Origin: Halobacterium zhouii
GTDB lineage: Archaea > Halobacteriota > Halobacteria > Halobacteriales > Halobacteriaceae
NCBI RefSeq assembly: GCF_021249405.1
Contig: NZ_CP089593.1
Coordinates: forward strand, 868,001-932,000
Reading direction: 5' to 3'
Length of the DNA stretch: 64,000 bases
This document shows, piece after piece, positions 17,113 to 26,185 of this stretch. The notes under the pieces are model-generated. The model was not told where the DNA came from, ran no database searches, and saw only the letters and a list, made by a program, of their open reading frames with translations. A program made the translations under genes and the position numbers. Within the stretch, counting starts at the first letter, position 1. Every line of letters starts with the position of its first letter.

Positions 17113-18390
17113 ATGAGCACGCTCCAGACAGTCGTTCACGACGCAGCAGAACTGGTCGTCGGCCCCGCCGCCGACGAAACGCTCCGGACGTACGAGAGCG
17201 CCGCAATCGCCGTCGTCGATGGTGACGTCGCGATGGTCGGGCCGACCGAGGACGTGCGCCGCGAATATCCGTTCGACACCGCCAAAACGACGGTCGACGC
17301 GTCCGGGAAGACAGTGATTCCGGGATTCGTCGACCCCCACACCCACGCCCTGTTCGCCGGCGACCGATCGGACGAGTTCGCCGCGAAACTCCGCGGGAAG
17401 CCCTACCAGGAGATTCTCGAGGAGGGCGGCGGCATCCTCCGGACGGTCGAGGCCGTCCGGGAGGCCAGCGACGAGGAACTCGTCGCGAACCTCACGCGCC
17501 AACTCGACCTGATGCTCGCACACGGCACGACGACTGCCGAGGTGAAAACGGGCTACGGACTCGACACGGAGACCGAACTCCGGATGCTCGACGCCATCGC
17601 GCAGGCGGCGGACGACCACCCGGTCGACGTGGTGGCGACGTTCATGGGCGCGCACGCCGTGCCTGACGGCCGCGAGACCGAGGACTACGTCGACGAGGTT
17701 GTCGAGGAGCAGTTGCCCGCGGCGGCGGACCGCGGCGTCGCGGAGTTCTGCGACGTGTTTTGCGAGGAGGGCGTGTTCACCGTCGAGCAGTCCCGACGGA
17801 TTCTGGAGGCCGGTGAGGAGTACGGTCTCACGCCCAAGATTCACGCCGAGGAGTTCACGCGACTCGGAAGCGCCCAACTCGCCGCCGACCTCGACGCAGT
17901 GAGCGCTGACCACCTCCTGCACGCAACGAGCGAGGACGCCGAGGCCATGGCGGATGCTGGCGTCGTGCCCGTTCTGCTTCCGGGAACCGCGTTCTCGCTG
18001 GGGGAGTCCTACGCGGACCCACAGCAGTTCCAGAACGCAGGGGCGCCGGTCGCGCTCGCAACGGACCTGAACCCGAACTGCTACAGTCAGAGCATGGGAT
18101 TCGCCGTCGCGCTCGCGTGCAACGGCATGCGGATGGCCCCAGCGGACGCACTCCTCGGGGCGACGCGCAACGCCGCGCTCGCACTCGACCGCGACGACGG
18201 CACCGGCACGCTCGTCGAAGGTTCTTCCGCAGACCTCGCGATCGTAGACGGCCCGAGCCACGTCCACGTTCCGTACAATTTCGGCGTGAACAGCGTCGAC
18301 ACCGTGCTCAAGGACGGAGCGGTCGTCGCACGCGGCGGCGCCGTCGCGGACGAGGACACTGTCGCCGACGGAGGTGATGTACGTGACTGA
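17113..18390 (+). CDS. hutI: Imidazolonepropionase
   Basis: A 425-residue metal-dependent amidohydrolase that opens the imidazolone ring to give N-formimidoyl-glutamate. Visible motifs are VIPGFVDPHTHALFAGDRSDEF (HxH metal pair and substrate arginine), EVKTGYGLDTETELRML, TFMGAHAVPDGRE, KIHAEEFTRLGSAQLA and ATDLNPNCYSQSM with the metal aspartate. I start it at the ATG at 17113, 17 bases after hutG stops; a GTG at 17092 would add seven residues and overlap hutG. Its end overlaps the hutH start by 14 bases. Confidence 0.94.
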   Translation: MSTLQTVVHDAAELVVGPAADETLRTYESAAIAVVDGDVAMVGPTEDVRREYPFDTAKTTVDASGKTVIPGFVDPHTHALFAGDRSDEFAAKLRGKPYQEILEEGGGILRTVEAVREASDEELVANLTRQLDLMLAHGTTTAEVKTGYGLDTETELRMLDAIAQAADDHPVDVVATFMGAHAVPDGRETEDYVDEVVEEQLPAAADRGVAEFCDVFCEEGVFTVEQSRRILEAGEEYGLTPKIHAEEFTRLGSAQLAADLDAVSADHLLHATSEDAEAMADAGVVPVLLPGTAFSLGESYADPQQFQNAGAPVALATDLNPNCYSQSMGFAVALACNGMRMAPADALLGATRNAALALDRDDGTGTLVEGSSADLAIVDGPSHVHVPYNFGVNSVDTVLKDGAVVARGGAVADEDTVADGGDVRD

Positions 18391-19957
18391 GGCGGTCGTC
18401 GTCGATGGCCAGACGCTGACGCCCGAAGGCGTCGAAGCGGTCGCACGCCGGGACGTACCAGTCGAAATTGCCGAGGATGCCCGCGAGGACGTGCGGCGGT
18501 CCCGCGAGCGCGTCGAGGACGTGCTGGACTCCGGCGAAGCGGTGTACGGCGTGAACACCGGGTTCGGCCAGTTGGTCGACCAGCAGATTTCTCGCGAGGA
18601 CCTCGAAGCCCTGCAGACGAACTTGATCCGGAGTCACGCGGCGGGCCAGGGCCGCGAACTCGAACGTGAGGAAGTTCGAGCACTCGTCCTCACTCGCCTC
18701 AACGCACTCGTCAAGGGATACTCGGGGATTCGGGAGACTGTCGTGGACCTGCTCCGAGACCTGCTGAACGAGGGCGTCCACCCGGTTGTCAGGTCCCGGG
18801 GGAGCCTCGGCGCGAGCGGCGACCTCGCACCGCTGGCGCACATGAGCCTCGTGCTGCTGGGGGAGGGAGCGGCCGACGTCGGAGGTGAGCGATTGCCGGG
18901 CGACGAGGCGCTCTCGCGCGCTGGTCTCGAACCCGTGACGCTCGTGCCGAAGGAGGGACTCGCGCTCATCAACGGCACCCAGTTGACGACCGGGATGGCG
19001 GCGCTCGCGCTTCTCGACGGCGAACGCGCGCTCCGCGCCGCCGACGCCGCCGGTGCGCTCACGACGGAGGTGACGATGTCCACGACCGCGAACTGCGACC
19101 CGTCTATCCACCGCGTTCGCCCGCACGACGGGCAGGCGGCGAGCGCGCGGAACGTCAACGCGCTCACCGAGGATTCGGGAATCGTGGAGTCTCACCGGAA
19201 CTGCGACCGCGTGCAGGACGCGTACTCGATTCGCTGTCTGCCCCAGGTCCACGGCGCGGTCCGCGACGCGCTCACACATCTCCGCGAGGCCGTGGAGACG
19301 GAGTTGAACAGCGCGACGGACAACCCGCTGGTCTTCGACGCGGAGAGCGCAGACCCACGCGCCAGCGGCACAGAGAACGCCGCGGTGCTGTCGGGCGGGA
19401 ACTTCCACGGCGAACCGCTCGCGCTCCGCCTCGACTACGCCACGAGTGCGCTCACCGAACTCGCCGCCATCAGCGAGCGCCGCACCGACCGCATGCTCAA
19501 CCCGAACATCCAAGAGGAATACCTGCCGCCGTTCCTCGCGCCCGAGAGCGGCCTCCACTCGGGGCTGATGATTCCCCAGTACACTGCCGCGTCGCTCGTC
19601 AACGACCTGCGCTCGCTTGGCACCCCCGCGACCGACAACACGCCCGTCTCGGGCGGACAGGAAGACCACGTCAGCATGAGCGCGGGGTCCGCGTACGGGT
19701 TCCGCGAGGCCGCCGCGAAGACCGCGAGCGTGGTCGGCGTCGAGTTGCTCTGTGGCGCGCAGGCCAGCGAGTTCCTCGACGACGACCTCGACCACGCCGC
19801 CGGCACGCGAGCGGTGTACGACCTGGTTCGGGACGTGTCGCCGCCGGTCGAGCAGGACCGATCGCTTTCGGCGGAGATGGACGCCATCGCGGACCTCGTT
19901 CGGGAGGGACTCGTGGACGAAGCGGTCGAGCACGCGCTCGGGAAGCCACTGGAGTAG
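18377..19957 (+). CDS. hutH: Histidine ammonia-lyase
   Basis: A 526-residue lyase that removes ammonia from histidine to give urocanate, the entry step of the pathway. The self-forming MIO cofactor triad Ala-Ser-Gly is in SLGASGDLAPLAHMSL, and GVNTGFGQLVDQQIS is the N-terminal family block; MLNPNIQEEYLPPFL and TPATDNTPVSGGQEDHVSM are later conserved blocks. The start is ambiguous: GTG 18374 and ATG 18377 give nearly the same protein, and GTG 18383 is also possible. As last gene of hutUGIH, it is translationally coupled to hutI, an unusual place for the first enzyme of the pathway. Confidence 0.95.
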   Translation: MYVTEAVVVDGQTLTPEGVEAVARRDVPVEIAEDAREDVRRSRERVEDVLDSGEAVYGVNTGFGQLVDQQISREDLEALQTNLIRSHAAGQGRELEREEVRALVLTRLNALVKGYSGIRETVVDLLRDLLNEGVHPVVRSRGSLGASGDLAPLAHMSLVLLGEGAADVGGERLPGDEALSRAGLEPVTLVPKEGLALINGTQLTTGMAALALLDGERALRAADAAGALTTEVTMSTTANCDPSIHRVRPHDGQAASARNVNALTEDSGIVESHRNCDRVQDAYSIRCLPQVHGAVRDALTHLREAVETELNSATDNPLVFDAESADPRASGTENAAVLSGGNFHGEPLALRLDYATSALTELAAISERRTDRMLNPNIQEEYLPPFLAPESGLHSGLMIPQYTAASLVNDLRSLGTPATDNTPVSGGQEDHVSMSAGSAYGFREAAAKTASVVGVELLCGAQASEFLDDDLDHAAGTRAVYDLVRDVSPPVEQDRSLSAEMDAIADLVREGLVDEAVEHALGKPLE

Positions 19958-20028
19958 CTCGCCGGCCGCGCTGGATTTGTCCGCGTACCCCCGGAAGGCA
20001 CTTGGTCGACTGTCCACCGTTCTCGAAC

Positions 20029-20595
20029 ATGGTCGACGTACGCCGCGTGCCGCCTGCGGATTTCGACGCCGTCTACCGACTGCTCTGCGAGCGCGTCGGC
20101 GACCGCGACGAAGCTACTGTCCGCGAGTGGTACGACGACCACCCCGAACTGTTCGTCGGCGCGTACGACGACGGCGACCTCGTGGGGTTCGCGGCTGGCC
20201 GGGAACGGGACGACGCCTCGGTCGAACTCGCCGGCATCGCCGTGGACGACTCCCACACCCGGCAGGGAATAGGCTCCCGACTCCTCGACGCGTTCGAAGC
20301 CGCCGCCGTGGACCTCGGCTACGAGCGCGTGAGCCTCGGCTCTGCGGGCGGCTACGTCGACGAGTTCTACCTCGCGAACGGCTACGAACCGGAGAGCATC
20401 CTCGTCCGCCTCCACCCGGACGATGTCTCCGAGGACCACCGCGACCTGGGGTTCGAGATTCTCCGGGAGCGGATGGACGACGGGACGCAGAAATTCTACG
20501 TCGCGCCGGGCGGCCACGACCCCGAGCGCGTCGAGGCGGTCCGCGGAGCGTTCGGTGACCCCGACGCCATCTACATCATGGAGACGCACCTCTAA
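20029..20595 (+). CDS. GNAT family N-acetyltransferase
   Basis: A 188-residue acetyltransferase with a typical GNAT core in residues 1-130. The acetyl-CoA pyrophosphate loop is TRQGIGSRLLDAFEAA, preceded by the beta-strand VELAGIAVDDS. The C-terminal part (EILRERMDDGTQKFYVAPGG) is specific to this subfamily. Substrate unknown. The ATG at 20029 fits the fold start (MVDVRRVPPADFDAVYRLL). It lies 70 bases after hutH but probably has its own promoter. Confidence 0.8.
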   Translation: MVDVRRVPPADFDAVYRLLCERVGDRDEATVREWYDDHPELFVGAYDDGDLVGFAAGRERDDASVELAGIAVDDSHTRQGIGSRLLDAFEAAAVDLGYERVSLGSAGGYVDEFYLANGYEPESILVRLHPDDVSEDHRDLGFEILRERMDDGTQKFYVAPGGHDPERVEAVRGAFGDPDAIYIMETHL

Positions 20596-20713
20596 CAGGA
20601 GTCACCAATGCGGTTCTTCATCCAGAGTCGAGGTCGAAACAGCCGCTTGATACAGTGGACGTACCTGCCGACTCTGAGCCACTGTAGTGCTCGCTGTTCA
20701 CATCTCACGGGCA

Positions 20714-21745
20714 TTACTCGTCCGATTTCTGTGATTCCGTCGTGACCTGACCGCTGATTCGCTGCTGTTCGTCTTTCGGGATGAAGGGGCCGAACGCTGC
20801 CGTTCGCTGGGCGATGAGTGCAATACGCACGACGTACGCGAGAAGGACTGAAAGCGGTACGAGCGAGACAGCGATGGTCGCGCTGAGGAGGACGACAATG
20901 ATCGGGCGTGCAATCGTGAAACCGGGTATTTCTGGGGCGATAAAGATGCCGAGTGCGGTGACGATGACCGCCGGAAGTCCGGTGTACAGCATCATTCGCG
21001 ACAGCTCTGCGAGTTCTCGCTGTATCCACAACGATTTGATATAATCGCGCGCGGCGTCGAGCTCCAAGAAGAGATCCTCTAATTCGTCGAGCGCCTCAGT
21101 CGCGGTCTCCGAAAGCTCGTCTTCGTACGTGGCACCGAGACGACGCGCCGTGTGGAGTTGCCACGAATCGTGATAATCAAGCAGGACGATCAGTGTATCG
21201 GTCAGCTCGAAACCGAGGTCTTCGAGATCGGCGCTGATGTTGTCGGTCTGCTCGGTGAGTGTTTCGGTGTAGTCTCTGATCTCCTCTTGCAGTTGTTCGT
21301 TGGTGGCTTTCTCACCCGCTGCTTCGAGCTCCCCCGCTCGGTCGTTGATGGCGTTTGAAAATTGCAGGAAAAACCCCGACGCCTGTGGTGAACTCACGGC
21401 GACGTTCGTGGTGTCCCCGATCTGCTGATGGACATCGAACGTTTCCTTCGTCCGGTCGTACAGATCATCGAGCGAGCCCAATTCCTGCGAGAGAACGATC
21501 TGATTGAGACCAACGGAGATGGCGATGAGCGTGAGGAGACCGCTCATCGTCCCGCTGAGAAACCAGACAGCCCGTTCCGAGACGGATAGCGAAATGAATC
21601 CGGCGAACCCGAACAGAAGAAAAATGGCGAAAACCAACCCGGTGATAGCGGCGGTGATTCGGAATCGATCACCGGTAAGCAGTATCCACCGAATCAGGCG
21701 GCCGGTCACCGGACCCACCGGCGAGGTGTTCTCTGATTCAGACAC
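20714..21745 (-). CDS. Unknown four-helix membrane protein with central coiled coil
   Basis: A 343-residue protein that I do not recognise. It has two N-terminal membrane helices (about 28-50 and 60-85), a long acidic coiled-coil-like region (about 90-250, rich in Glu, Asp and Leu) and two C-terminal helices (about 252-275 and 283-312), ending in a charged tail. This layout would hold a cytoplasmic or extracellular stalk between membrane pairs. Its base composition and codon use (more A/T-ending codons) differ from neighbours, suggesting recent acquisition. A degraded paralogue of its C-terminal third lies directly upstream at 21754-22160. Confidence 0.7.
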   Translation of the reverse strand: MSESENTSPVGPVTGRLIRWILLTGDRFRITAAITGLVFAIFLLFGFAGFISLSVSERAVWFLSGTMSGLLTLIAISVGLNQIVLSQELGSLDDLYDRTKETFDVHQQIGDTTNVAVSSPQASGFFLQFSNAINDRAGELEAAGEKATNEQLQEEIRDYTETLTEQTDNISADLEDLGFELTDTLIVLLDYHDSWQLHTARRLGATYEDELSETATEALDELEDLFLELDAARDYIKSLWIQRELAELSRMMLYTGLPAVIVTALGIFIAPEIPGFTIARPIIVVLLSATIAVSLVPLSVLLAYVVRIALIAQRTAAFGPFIPKDEQQRISGQVTTESQKSDE

Positions 21746-21753
21746 AGTGACTA

Positions 21754-22160
21754 CTACAGGGTGTTATGGGAAATAATCGTGCTACTGCACCCTTGTCTCG
21801 GATCATGTTTCCGCTTGTATTTCGCTTGACTCTCGTTACGAATCCCTACTAACTGCTCGGTCTCTCCGAGGATGAACGGCCCATCGAGGGCGTCCGCTTC
21901 ATAACCGTGAGTACGCGAAGAAGGTAGGCGAACAATACGGCGAACGGTATGAGCGTGAGTACGTAAAGGGCGCTGACGATGAGGTGGACAGTGCTGACCC
22001 CGAACACTGCGCCGGTGACTTTCGCAGCGTCGAACTCGAGTATCATATAACCGGCGAGTGCGAGGGTCGGCATCGCCCCGTACAGCACTCCGCGTGAAAT
22101 ATTGATGATCTCTCACTGAACGTAGAGTGTCTTGAAGTGTTCGCGGGCTGGACCGAAGAA
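21754..22160 (-). pseudogene. Broken paralogue of the membrane protein at 20714-21745 (C-terminal remnant)
   Basis: Minus-strand translation gives AREHFKTLYVQ, stop, EIINISRGVLYGAMPTL, which aligns with ARDYIKSLWIQRELAELSRMMLYTGLPAV of the intact neighbour. The stop (TGA at 22113-22115) stands at an arginine of the intact copy, consistent with CGA to TGA. After AYLLRVLTVMKRTPS the reading frame shifts, and the adjacent frame continues GPFILGETEQL against GPFIPKDEQQ. At least one nonsense change and one frameshift are therefore present, and the N-terminal two thirds are missing. It abuts the stop codon of the PaaG-like gene, marking a likely insertion or duplication boundary. The 434-base gap holds nothing else. 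Confidence 0.8.
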
Positions 22161-22179
22161 CCCTCGCTAGCAACTACTG

Positions 22180-22947
22180 CTACGACTGGAACTCCGGCTC
22201 CCGTCCTTCGAGGAACGCTGCCACTCCCTCCTCGTGTTCCTCCGTGTCGTAGGCCTGACTCTGGAGCAGATTCTCGTGGTCCAGTGCGTCCCCCCACTCC
22301 CGCCCGAGGTTGTCGTGAAGCGCCTGCCGAATGACGCCGATGGTGCGCGTCGGTCGCGCCCGGAGCGTGTCGAGCAGGTCCTCGACGGCGTCGTCCAGTT
22401 CGTCCTCGGGAATGCTCTCGTTCACGAGACCCAGTTCGGCTGCTTCCGACGCGTCCACGAACTTCGCGGTGAACGCGAGGCGCTTGGCCTCCCGGAGGCC
22501 GACGAGTCGCGGTAGCAGGAAGCTCCCGCCGGTATCCGGGACGAGGCCCACCCTGACGAACGCACACGAGAACCGGGCGTCGGGGACGGCGTACGCGAAG
22601 TCCGAGAGCGCAACGACGGCCAGACCCGCGCCGACGGCGTCGCCGTTCACTCGCGCGACGATGGGCACGCGTGAGTCCATCGCGGCCTCGGCGAGTCTGC
22701 CGAACGTCTCCTCCACGCGCTCGTAGGCCTCGCGAACGTCCTCCTCGCGTTCGGCCATCGACTGGATGTCGCCGCCCGCGCTGAACGCGTCGCCTTCACC
22801 GGTGAGGAGAATCGCGTCGTGGGTGTCCGGGTCGGCTGACTCGATGGTGTCCGCGAGCTCGGCGGCGAGGTCGGTCGTGAATGCGTTCTTGACCTCGGGC
22901 CGGTCGAAGGTGACGCGCAGGACGCCGTCGGTGGTTTCGGTGTGCAT
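22180..22947 (-). CDS. Enoyl-CoA hydratase/isomerase family, PaaG-like (epoxyphenylacetyl-CoA isomerase type)
   Basis: A 255-residue crotonase-fold protein started at the ATG at 22947 (MHTETTDGVLRVTFDRPE). The oxyanion segment AFSAGGDIQSMAE is present, but the two hydratase glutamates are not: the corresponding regions read DAVGAGLAVVAL and SCAFVRVGLVPDTGGSFLLPR. The latter closely resembles PaaG (GLVPDSGG...LLPR), whose aspartate acts in isomerising ring-1,2-epoxyphenylacetyl-CoA to the oxepin. With paaABCD only 2 kb away, I infer the same role, though it is on the opposite strand and separate from that operon. A generic enoyl-CoA isomerase is the alternative. Confidence 0.75.
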   Translation of the reverse strand: MHTETTDGVLRVTFDRPEVKNAFTTDLAAELADTIESADPDTHDAILLTGEGDAFSAGGDIQSMAEREEDVREAYERVEETFGRLAEAAMDSRVPIVARVNGDAVGAGLAVVALSDFAYAVPDARFSCAFVRVGLVPDTGGSFLLPRLVGLREAKRLAFTAKFVDASEAAELGLVNESIPEDELDDAVEDLLDTLRARPTRTIGVIRQALHDNLGREWGDALDHENLLQSQAYDTEEHEEGVAAFLEGREPEFQS

Positions 22948-23030
22948 GGAGCGGCGTTTCTGGTCGGGGAAGTTACCTCTATCGCCGAACTCCGGAACAC
23001 TCAACTGCCCGAGTTCGGCATCTCAGCGGG

Positions 23031-24188
23031 ATGGTAGGACGACGCGACGCACTCGCCGCTCTCGGTACGGCGGCCGTGACTGGACTTGCGGGGTGTACTG
23101 GTGTTCTCTCTGGCCGAGACGACGGCGGTGCGGCGACGCCCCAACCCCCGTCGTTCGACGGCCCCTCGTGGCGGCAGTTCGGCGGCGGGCCGGGGCGGCG
23201 TGGTCGCGCGAACGCAGGCACCGGCCCGGAAGACGGCGGTTCTGTGGCGTGGACGGCGGACGTCGGCGACATGGCGATCTACGGCTCAGTCGTCGCCGGG
23301 AACACCGTCTTCCACGCACAGGAGGGGACCGTTGTGGCGTACGCGGCGGCCGACGGCTCACAGCGATGGAAGACAGACGGCTGGTCGTTGGCGAACACGC
23401 CGACGTTCGCGGCCGGCTCGCTCTACGTCCCGAACGACGAAAACGGAATCACGGTGGTCGACCCGACGTCTGGTGAGGAGCAGTGGAACGTCGGTGGTGA
23501 CGGAGTGTACGCCTCGCCCACCGTCGTCGACGGGACGCTGTACGCGGTTCAGCCCGGTCGTGGCGTCGTCGCGTTCGACCTCGACTCACGGGAGCGCGTG
23601 CAGACGATTCAGACCGAAACGGGCCACGCGCTCGCCGCGGGCGAAGACGCGCTCTACGTCCGGGGTAACGATGGTCTGCTGGCGCTCCGGGACGGCGACG
23701 TCGCGTCCCGAATCGAACTGCCGGGGACGTCCGCTAGCTACCCCGTCGTCGGTGACGGCCTCGTGTACACCGCTGCCTGCGGTGACCGCGAGCGTCTCGT
23801 CGTGTTCGACCCTGCTTCCGGGGAGTCGGCGTGGACGCACAGGACAGACGTGGACTGTGGCCTCTCCGGCGTCGTCAACCCGGCGCTCGGCGACGAGACT
23901 CTCGTCTGGGCATTCGGTAGTACCGTCGTCGGACTCGACTCGGAGAGTGGCGACGAACGGTGGACGACGACGCTCGACTCGCCCCGCGGCGTCGCAGTTG
24001 GCGGCGAAACGGCGTACGTGATGCAGACGAACGGAACGCTCGTCGCACTGGACAGTGCGTCGGGTGACGAGCGGTGGCGCGTCGAGGTGCAGACTGACGA
24101 CGGCGTCGGCACCAGTCAGCCGATGGTCGTCGGCGACCGGGTGTACGTCCACGACGGCCGCACGCTCGCTGCCGTGGACCCGGCGTAG
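23031..24188 (+). CDS. PQQ-type beta-propeller lipoprotein
   Basis: A 385-residue exported protein. The N-terminus MVGRRDALAALGTAAVTGLAGC has a twin-arginine-like start and a lipobox LAGC, so the mature protein should be lipid-anchored outside the cell. From about residue 45 it is built of repeated blades with the signature W-(x)-propeller motif, for example DGSQRWKTDGW, GEEQWNVGGD, GDERWTTTLD and GDERWRVEV, as in BamB and PQQ-dependent dehydrogenase propellers. No catalytic residues are apparent, so a binding or scaffold role is likely. It is monocistronic between the PaaG-like gene and the paa regulator. Confidence 0.82.
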   Translation: MVGRRDALAALGTAAVTGLAGCTGVLSGRDDGGAATPQPPSFDGPSWRQFGGGPGRRGRANAGTGPEDGGSVAWTADVGDMAIYGSVVAGNTVFHAQEGTVVAYAAADGSQRWKTDGWSLANTPTFAAGSLYVPNDENGITVVDPTSGEEQWNVGGDGVYASPTVVDGTLYAVQPGRGVVAFDLDSRERVQTIQTETGHALAAGEDALYVRGNDGLLALRDGDVASRIELPGTSASYPVVGDGLVYTAACGDRERLVVFDPASGESAWTHRTDVDCGLSGVVNPALGDETLVWAFGSTVVGLDSESGDERWTTTLDSPRGVAVGGETAYVMQTNGTLVALDSASGDERWRVEVQTDDGVGTSQPMVVGDRVYVHDGRTLAAVDPA

Positions 24189-24206
24189 CCGGCGGTTCCA
24201 GTCGGC

Positions 24207-24842
24207 TTACAGCGCTTCTCCGAGGAGTCGATTCTGCCCACGGCGCAGTCGTTCGAGGAACGCGGACTTCGAGACGCCGAGTTCGTCGGCGACGTCGGTC
24301 GCGTCCGCCCCTCGCGGCACTTCGAAGTAGCCCATCTCGCGGGCCGTAAGGAGGGCGTCGGCCTGCGCGGGCGTGACGCCCCAGCGGTCCGCGACGGGGG
24401 CGTCGTCCTCGCCCGCGAGCGGGAAAACCCGTTCGAGCGTGACGCCGACGGTGTCGCCCGCGGTGTCGAGGACGCCCTTGAGAACGTCGTGGCCGACGAC
24501 GGCACCCGTGTACCGCGCGTCGCCGGCGTCGTAGTGGAGGCCGTCCACGAGGAAGCCGGCGCTCACGAGTTCGTGGACGACACACGGGTGCTTGGAGAGG
24601 CAGCGGTAGTTGTACCGGCCGTCACTGCGAGCGACGTGGAGGTAGCGGACGCGGTCGTCGCCGTCGAGGGCGTCCGCGAGCGCGTCGCCGTTCGCCGACG
24701 AGAAGTGGACGAGCGCGTAGCCATCCTCGCGGAGCTGTGGCGGCTGGGCGTCGGCGCTCGTTCCAGTGGTGCGCGTGGCCTCCGCGAGGGGGCAGTCGTC
24801 GCCGCTGACGCTGAACTCGACGGCGAGACACTCCTCGATCAT
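24207..24842 (-). CDS. Bat-type (HTH-10) transcription regulator, probable phenylacetate regulator
   Basis: A 211-residue regulator started at the ATG at 24842 (MIEECLAVEFSVSGDDCPLAEA). The N-terminal sensing domain includes CLSKHPCVVHEL. The C-terminal HTH-10 domain begins around residue 150 (VADRWGVTPAQADALLTAREMGYFEVPRG) and ends RLRRGQNRLLGEAL. It diverges from paaA with 82 bases between start codons, so regulation of the paa operon is the likely job. The effector, possibly phenylacetyl-CoA, is inferred from context only. Confidence 0.82.
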   Translation of the reverse strand: MIEECLAVEFSVSGDDCPLAEATRTTGTSADAQPPQLREDGYALVHFSSANGDALADALDGDDRVRYLHVARSDGRYNYRCLSKHPCVVHELVSAGFLVDGLHYDAGDARYTGAVVGHDVLKGVLDTAGDTVGVTLERVFPLAGEDDAPVADRWGVTPAQADALLTAREMGYFEVPRGADATDVADELGVSKSAFLERLRRGQNRLLGEAL

Positions 24843-24924
24843 ACGCGGTGTACGCCGCCTCCATACTTCAACCCCGCGTATAGACGGGTCAACGACTACT
24901 TCGGTGTATCCCTCACGATTCAAC

Positions 24925-25863
24925 ATGGACGTAGACCAGACGAAAGAGCGCGCGGGCCCCCGGGAGTTCAGCCCGAGTGACGACCTCCCGGAGGAGTACC
25001 GGAAGGCCGCGACGCGCATGATCCAGTTCCACGCGAACAGCGAGGTGATGGGCGGTTACCTCGACAAACAGTTCACCAGAATGGCTCCCTCTCTGGACCG
25101 GAAACTCGCCAACACGGCGAAGGTCCAGGACGAAATCGGGCACGCCCAACTGCTCTACCGGGCCGCCGAGACGCTCGGTGTGAAGAGCCGCGAGCAGATG
25201 TGGACCGAACTCGAGGAGGGCACCGGGAAGTTCCTCAACTGCTTTCACTACCCCGTCGACTCGTGGTACGAGGCGCCGATGATCGACTTCTTCGTCGACG
25301 GCGGTGCGATGCGGCGGCAGGCCACGCTCAAATCCACGAGCTGGGAGCCCTACGCCCACGCCATGGACAAAGTGTGTTTCGAGGAGGGGTTCCACGTCAA
25401 GCACGGCGAGGACATTCTCCGCGAACTGATGACCTCCTCGAAGGCGAACCAGGAGCGCACGCAGGAGACCTTCGAGAAGTGGTGGCCCCGAATCCTCCAG
25501 TTCTTCGGCCCGACGAACGACGAGAGCGTCCACGACGACTTCGCCCAGCAGGTCGGCCTGAAGACCGTCTCGAACGACGAACTCCGGAACTCCTTCCTGA
25601 ACATGTACGTCCCGAAGGCCGAGAAGTACGGGCTCGAGATTCCGGAGTATCCGCGCATCTTCGAGCGCGACGACGGCACGATGGCGGTCCGCGAGGACGA
25701 CCTCGACTGGGACGAGTTCTGGACCATCGCGAAGAACGACTACGAGGGAAGCGAGGAACAGATCGGCTCCCGGCGACAGCGGCAGGAGGCCGTCGCGTGG
25801 GTGCGCGAATCGATGAACGACTGGGAATCAGGTGCTGCGGGAAGCCCGCAGGCCGCCGACTAA
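24925..25863 (+). CDS. paaA: Phenylacetyl-CoA 1,2-epoxidase catalytic subunit PaaA
   Basis: A 312-residue ferritin-like di-iron monooxygenase. With PaaC it forms the epoxidase core that puts oxygen across the ring of phenylacetyl-CoA. The metal motifs are VQDEIGHAQLLYRAAETLG near residue 70 and CFEEGFHVKHGEDILREL near residue 155, both with the E-x-x-H pattern. The start at 24925 gives MDVDQTKERAGPREFSPSDD; longer in-frame extensions run into the divergent regulator gene. It opens the paaABCD operon, with paaB one base after its stop codon. Confidence 0.94.
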   Translation: MDVDQTKERAGPREFSPSDDLPEEYRKAATRMIQFHANSEVMGGYLDKQFTRMAPSLDRKLANTAKVQDEIGHAQLLYRAAETLGVKSREQMWTELEEGTGKFLNCFHYPVDSWYEAPMIDFFVDGGAMRRQATLKSTSWEPYAHAMDKVCFEEGFHVKHGEDILRELMTSSKANQERTQETFEKWWPRILQFFGPTNDESVHDDFAQQVGLKTVSNDELRNSFLNMYVPKAEKYGLEIPEYPRIFERDDGTMAVREDDLDWDEFWTIAKNDYEGSEEQIGSRRQRQEAVAWVRESMNDWESGAAGSPQAAD

Positions 25864-25864
25864 G

Positions 25865-26185
25865 ATGATCTGGGAAGTGTTCCGACAGGAGGAACCCGGC
25901 GACAAGCACGAGCACTGCGGGAACGTCCACGCGCCCGACCGCGAGATGGCGCTGATGTTCGCGCAGATACAGCACGGCCGACGGATGCAGACGAACTCGC
26001 TGTGGGTCGCGCCGCGCGAGGAGATCGGCGAGGTGGACGCCGACGACACGTCGTTCGGCGGGACGACGGACAAAGCCTACCGGTGGGCGATCACGTACAA
26101 CGACATCGACGCGAGCTTCGCCGAGGAGGTCGCCGAGAGCGAGGCCGAACAGGAGGAGGCCGCCGAAAAGCGGGGTGAGGTCTGA
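25865..26185 (+). CDS. paaB: Phenylacetyl-CoA epoxidase subunit PaaB
   Basis: A 106-residue small subunit, starting MIWEVFRQEEPGDKHEHCGNVHA. The conserved block APDREMALMFAQIQHGRRMQTNSLWVAPREEI is characteristic of PaaB, which links PaaAC units in the multicomponent oxygenase. An acidic tail (about 90-106) is a halophilic extension. The start codon lies one base after paaA and the stop overlaps the paaC start by one base (TGATG), so the genes are tightly coupled. Confidence 0.93.
   Translation: MIWEVFRQEEPGDKHEHCGNVHAPDREMALMFAQIQHGRRMQTNSLWVAPREEIGEVDADDTSFGGTTDKAYRWAITYNDIDASFAEEVAESEAEQEEAAEKRGEV

Noticed and set aside
18374..18376. GTG as the hutH start
   Set aside because: The ATG directly following it is as well placed and more usual; the choice changes the protein by one residue only.
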